64,000 nt of DNA, from NCBI RefSeq assembly GCF_029767755.1, contig NZ_JARUQS010000001.1, positions 930,001-994,000 of the forward strand, written 5' to 3'. The translations under genes and the position numbers were made by a program. The notes below the pieces were generated by a model. It was given only the letters and a program-made list of their open reading frames with translations, did no database searches and was not told where the DNA came from. Shown here piece by piece: positions 61,040 to 64,000 of the stretch. The DNA comes from Thiomicrorhabdus sp. zzn3. Its GTDB lineage: Bacteria; Pseudomonadota; Gammaproteobacteria; Thiomicrospirales; Thiomicrospiraceae. The number at the start of each line of letters is the position of its first letter. Position 1 is the stretch's first letter.

Positions 61040-61115
61040 TTTGAACAGGCCTGGTTACAAGCGGGCCTTTTCATTCATCACAGATCAAACAACGTAATTA
61101 ATTAAGGATTTAAAC

Positions 61116-62000
61116 ATGGCAATTACAGCTGGAATGGTAAAAGAACTGCGTGAAATCACTGGCGCAGGGATGATGGATTGTAAAAAAGCATTGTCTGAAT
61201 CAGATGGTGACATGGATGCAGCGATTGAATTCCTACGTAAAAAAGGGATGGCCGGTGCAGACAAGAAGGCTGGACGTGTCGCAGCAGAAGGTGTGATTGC
61301 GATCGCCGTTTCTGATGACAAGAAAAAAGCCGCCATCGCAGAAGTTAACTGTGAAACAGACTTCGTGGCCAAAGGTGACGAATTCAAGGACTTCGCAAAT
61401 GAAATCGCACAAATTGCTTTGAATACAGGAACCACTGACATTGAAGCATTGATGGGCGAAAAAATGGCAAACGGCCAAACCATCGATGAAAAACGTCGTG
61501 AATTGATTGCAAAAATCGGTGAAAACATGGCGGTTCGTCGTTTAGAGCAAATTGAAACGACTGGTCAAATCGGTCAATACCAGCACGGTGAAAAAATCGG
61601 TGTGGTTGTTGACATGACAGGTGGTGACGATGCATTGGCTCGTGATGTCGCTATGCACATTGCTGCATTAAAGCCAACTGCGGTTTCTGCCGATGACGTT
61701 GACCAAGAAGTCGTTGAAAAAGAGCGCAAGTTCCAAATTGAACAAGCTCAAGAAAGCGGCAAACCAATGGAAATCATCGAGAAGATGATCGAAGGGCGTA
61801 TGCGTAAATTCTTGCAAGAGATCACTCTTCTAGGGCAATCTTTTGTAAAAGATCCAGACCTGTCTGTTGAAAAACTTCTTAAAAACAATGATGCGACTGT
61901 AAGCAACTTCATTCGTTTGGAAGTTGGTGAAGGGATCGAGATCGAAGAAACAAACTTCGCGGATGAAGTAGCGGCGGCAGCTAAAGCTGTAACTGGCTAA
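61116..62000 (+). CDS. tsf: Elongation factor Ts
   Basis: A 294-residue EF-Ts: VKELREITGAGMMDCKKALS, the TDFVAKGDEF motif that contacts EF-Tu, and the coiled-coil and C-terminal module (EKMIEGRMRKFLQEITLLGQ). It exchanges GDP for GTP on EF-Tu. 76 bases after rpsB; followed by a long hairpin terminator. Confidence 0.98.
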   Translation: MAITAGMVKELREITGAGMMDCKKALSESDGDMDAAIEFLRKKGMAGADKKAGRVAAEGVIAIAVSDDKKKAAIAEVNCETDFVAKGDEFKDFANEIAQIALNTGTTDIEALMGEKMANGQTIDEKRRELIAKIGENMAVRRLEQIETTGQIGQYQHGEKIGVVVDMTGGDDALARDVAMHIAALKPTAVSADDVDQEVVEKERKFQIEQAQESGKPMEIIEKMIEGRMRKFLQEITLLGQSFVKDPDLSVEKLLKNNDATVSNFIRLEVGEGIEIEETNFADEVAAAAKAVTG

Positions 62001-62018
62001 TCTCACTCTGAGTCCACG

Positions 62019-62073
62019 AAGCCATAGCCTATTTGGCCTTCCTTGCTTGAAGGTCAATGGCTATGGCTTTTTT
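62019..62073 (+). terminator. Terminator between tsf and pyrH
   Basis: A long stem AAGCCATAGCC / GGCTATGGCTT with a secondary inner hairpin (GGCCTTCC / TTGAAGGTC) runs into T6. It separates rpsB-tsf from pyrH, probably with partial read-through. Confidence 0.85.
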
Positions 62074-62109
62074 GTATGTAAGCGTTAATTGAATAAAAGG
62101 GGAAAGAGT

Positions 62110-62820
62110 ATGGCACTGCAATATAAACGTATATTATTAAAATTCAGTGGCGAAGCTCTTATGGGACAAGGTGAGTTTGGCCTCGACGCTGAAACTCTTC
62201 GAAATGTGGTTTCTCAAGTTAAATCTCTACGCGATCTAGGGGTTCAGGTTGGTATTGTTGTTGGCGGTGGCAACATTTTACGTGGCGCGCAAATTCAAGG
62301 TGCCGGTATTCAACGTACCACGGGTGACCACATGGGTATGATGGCTACGGTGATCAATGCCTTGGCGCTACGAGATGTCATCGAGAGCATGGGAATGCGC
62401 TCTCAAGTACTTTCAGCCATGGCGATTGAAGGGATTTCCAGCGGTTTTAACGCCAACCAAGTCAAAAAACAGCTTGAAGAGGGTGAAGTGATTGTCTTTG
62501 CCGCCGGAACTGGCAGCCCTTTCTTTACCACGGATACCGCCGCGGCCTTGCGTGGCATAGAAATTGATGCGGATATTGTGCTCAAGGCGACCAAAGTAGA
62601 CGGTATTTATACAGCCGATCCAGTCAAAGACCCAAGCGCAACACGATACCAGTCTCTTTCTTATGAGGAAGTGATTCAAAAGAACCTGCAAGTCATGGAT
62701 CAAACTGCGTTTGTATTGTGTCGTGATCACAAAATGCCGATTCGAGTTTTTGATATGTTTAAAGATAATGCCGTTGTTCGCATTGTCCAGGGTGAAGACG
62801 AAGGCACCTTGGTAAGTTAA
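62110..62820 (+). CDS. pyrH: UMP kinase PyrH
   Basis: A 236-residue amino-acid-kinase-fold protein: [40 protein letters not shown] and [20 protein letters not shown]. Phosphorylates UMP to UDP; allosterically controlled by GTP and UTP in relatives. The ATG at 62110 (AAGGGGA upstream) is used; a TTG at 62089 is in frame. Followed by frr 11 bases later. Confidence 0.97.
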   Translation: MALQYKRILLKFSGEALMGQGEFGLDAETLRNVVSQVKSLRDLGVQVGIVVGGGNILRGAQIQGAGIQRTTGDHMGMMATVINALALRDVIESMGMRSQVLSAMAIEGISSGFNANQVKKQLEEGEVIVFAAGTGSPFFTTDTAAALRGIEIDADIVLKATKVDGIYTADPVKDPSATRYQSLSYEEVIQKNLQVMDQTAFVLCRDHKMPIRVFDMFKDNAVVRIVQGEDEGTLVS

Positions 62821-62831
62821 GGAGAAAGAGT

Positions 62832-63389
62832 ATGATTAATGAAATTCGTGCCGACGCTGAACAGCGTATGTTGAAATCTTATGAGAATCTGGAAACCAAC
62901 TTTGCCAAGATTCGCACCGGGCGTGCACACCCGAGCATTTTGGATTCCATTACTGTTGAGTATTACGGTTCTGAAGTGCCAATCAGCCAGGTGGCCAACA
63001 TCAATGTGGAAGATGCCCGTACCTTAACCGTTCAGCCTTGGGAGCAGCCTATGGTCGCAGTCGTTGAAAAGGCGATTATGACCTCTGACTTAGGGGTTAA
63101 TCCGGTGACAACAGGCAATCTAATGCGTATCCCAATGCCTCCTTTGACTGAAGAGCGTCGGCGTGATTTAACTAAAGTCGCACGTTCTGAAGCCGAGCAG
63201 GCACGCGTTGCGATCCGAAATATTCGTCGTGACGCCAACGGTGACATTAAAGCATTATTGAAGGATAAAGAGATCACGGAAGACGAATCTCGTCAGGCTG
63301 AAGATCAAATTCAAAAAATCACCGATCAGTATGTCTCTAAAGTAGACGCATTGCTTGCTGAGAAAGAAGCGAGCTTAATGGAAATTTAA
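62832..63389 (+). CDS. frr: Ribosome recycling factor
   Basis: A 185-residue [63 protein letters not shown] and [20 protein letters not shown]. With EF-G it splits post-termination ribosomes. GGAGAAAG precedes the ATG. Co-transcribed with pyrH. Confidence 0.98.
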   Translation: MINEIRADAEQRMLKSYENLETNFAKIRTGRAHPSILDSITVEYYGSEVPISQVANINVEDARTLTVQPWEQPMVAVVEKAIMTSDLGVNPVTTGNLMRIPMPPLTEERRRDLTKVARSEAEQARVAIRNIRRDANGDIKALLKDKEITEDESRQAEDQIQKITDQYVSKVDALLAEKEASLMEI

Positions 63390-63437
63390 GTCGATATTTA
63401 CGCCGTTTTACGGCATAATTTACTGGTTTTTCCAATA

Positions 63438-63487
63438 AAACGGCCAAAACATAACGGGAAAGCTCTCGTTATTATCGGCCGTTTTTT
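63438..63487 (+). terminator. Terminator between frr and uppS
   Basis: AAAACGGCC / GGCCGTTTTTT outer stem with an inner ATAACG / CGTTAT stem around GGAAAGCTCT; ends in a T-run. Confidence 0.85.
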
Positions 63488-63511
63488 ATATCGCAATTTC
63501 CGGGGTTTGGT

Positions 63512-64000
63512 TTGGTTCAGAAACAAAATCAACAGCTTAAGAGGCCAAAACACATTGCCATTATTATGGACGGCAATGGTCGCTGGGCGAAAAAGCGCCT
63601 ACTTCCCCGCTTCATTGGTCACCAAAAGGGCTTAAACGCCGTTAAGCGAATTGTCGCTCACTGTGCTGAACAGGGTATAGAGGCATTGACCCTGTTTGCA
63701 TTTAGTACTGAAAACTGGCGACGTCCGGAAGAAGAAGTGACCAAACTGATGGGGCTGTTTCTTAAGGCCCTGAAAAAAGAGATTCACAAACTTGACGAAA
63801 ACAATGTTCGTTTACAGATTGTAGGTGAGCGCTCAGCTTTCAGCGAAGAAATTCAGCATTACATCGAGGAGGCAGAGCGCAAAACCGCCTCTAATTCCGG
63901 CCTTACGCTAAATATAGCCGCCAATTACGGTGGGCGCTGGGATATCATTCAAGCGGTAAAACAGTGGCAAGCGGACAATCCTCGACTATCAATTTCCGAT
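63512..64000 (+). CDS. uppS: Undecaprenyl diphosphate synthase UppS (3' truncated by window end)
   Basis: 163 residues visible. The cis-prenyltransferase signature is complete: KHIAIIMDGNGRWAKKRLLP with the catalytic Asp, ALTLFAFSTENWRRPEEEV and LNIAANYGGRWDI. It condenses isopentenyl diphosphate units to make the C55 lipid carrier for cell-wall synthesis. The start is taken as the TTG at 63512, behind GGGG at 63502-63505; no ATG upstream is in frame. The gene runs off the window; cdsA would be expected next. Confidence 0.95.
   Translation, partial: MVQKQNQQLKRPKHIAIIMDGNGRWAKKRLLPRFIGHQKGLNAVKRIVAHCAEQGIEALTLFAFSTENWRRPEEEVTKLMGLFLKALKKEIHKLDENNVRLQIVGERSAFSEEIQHYIEEAERKTASNSGLTLNIAANYGGRWDIIQAVKQWQADNPRLSISD

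Noticed and set aside
1-64000. CRISPR arrays, tRNA, rRNA, insertion sequences, prophage
   Set aside because: No regularly spaced repeats, cloverleaf-like genes, rRNA segments, transposases or phage structural genes were seen. The CAGGCCTG copies are irregularly spaced and too short for CRISPR.

Overview
The window is a contiguous piece of a gammaproteobacterial chromosome, read almost entirely as short operons with good Shine-Dalgarno sites. Conserved blocks give the class: minC-minD-minE, exbB-exbD-tonB, rimO, slyD, and map-glnD / rpsB-tsf-pyrH-frr-uppS with dapD and dapE nearby. The set of genes (AmmeMemoRadiSam system, exosortase, HemJ, membrane cytochromes, AlkC-like glycosylase) would fit a free-living aquatic, possibly sulfur-oxidising, relative of Thiomicrospira/Thiomicrorhabdus. 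That genus-level guess is inference only; no rRNA or tRNA gene is present in the window.

Layout. 1-1.9 kb: a truncated surface protein with a sortable C-terminus followed by an exosortase. 2-3.9 kb: the Min cell-division operon. 4.1-6.1 kb: a large lipoprotein. 6.2-9.9 kb (minus): FemAB-like protein, a ZIP-like transporter split by two cyclic-nucleotide-binding domains, and a small helical protein. 10-16 kb: DNA alkylation repair, pseudouridine synthase, YcgN, a membrane CxxCH protein, SlyD, HemJ and a sialidase-like protein. 16.2-18.7 kb: a RimB-like protease / RimK / deacylase operon. 18.7-24.2 kb (minus): Bax-like glucosaminidase, then an apparent operon of outer-membrane protein, FMN-binding protein, ApbE, b-type cytochrome-like protein and ExbB-ExbD-TonB. 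24.3-30.1 kb: RimO, peroxiredoxin, DNA glycosylase and the TrhP/YfhL pair.

30.2-32.8 kb (minus) is the clearest foreign segment: three gene cassettes separated by attC sites, with no integron integrase beside them. It carries a TIR-like predicted nucleotide-binding protein, a coiled-coil membrane protein and a small unknown protein. The genes on either side are ordinary chromosomal genes.

33-46 kb: GST, secreted protein, UbiA-type prenyltransferase, CysM, CYTH phosphatase, TolC-like protein, a peptide-type ABC binding protein, a DUF2202 ferritin-like protein behind a probable c-di-GMP-I riboswitch, the AMMECR1/MEMO/radical-SAM trio, and an L,D-transpeptidase in one operon with two Dpp-type permeases. 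46-60 kb: MOSC, NagZ, MscS, START, MurB, Na+-dependent transporter, cNMP protein, DapE/YffB, DapD, VOC, GlnD and Map. 60.1-64 kb: rpsB-tsf-pyrH-frr-uppS, the last gene cut by the window end.

Across the whole window the palindromic octamer CAGGCCTG occurs 27 times (about one expected by chance), in genes and, more densely, between genes, often inside hairpins. It is missing from the cassette array. This, the cassette array, the riboswitch and the ZIP-cNMP fusion are the observations most worth following up.
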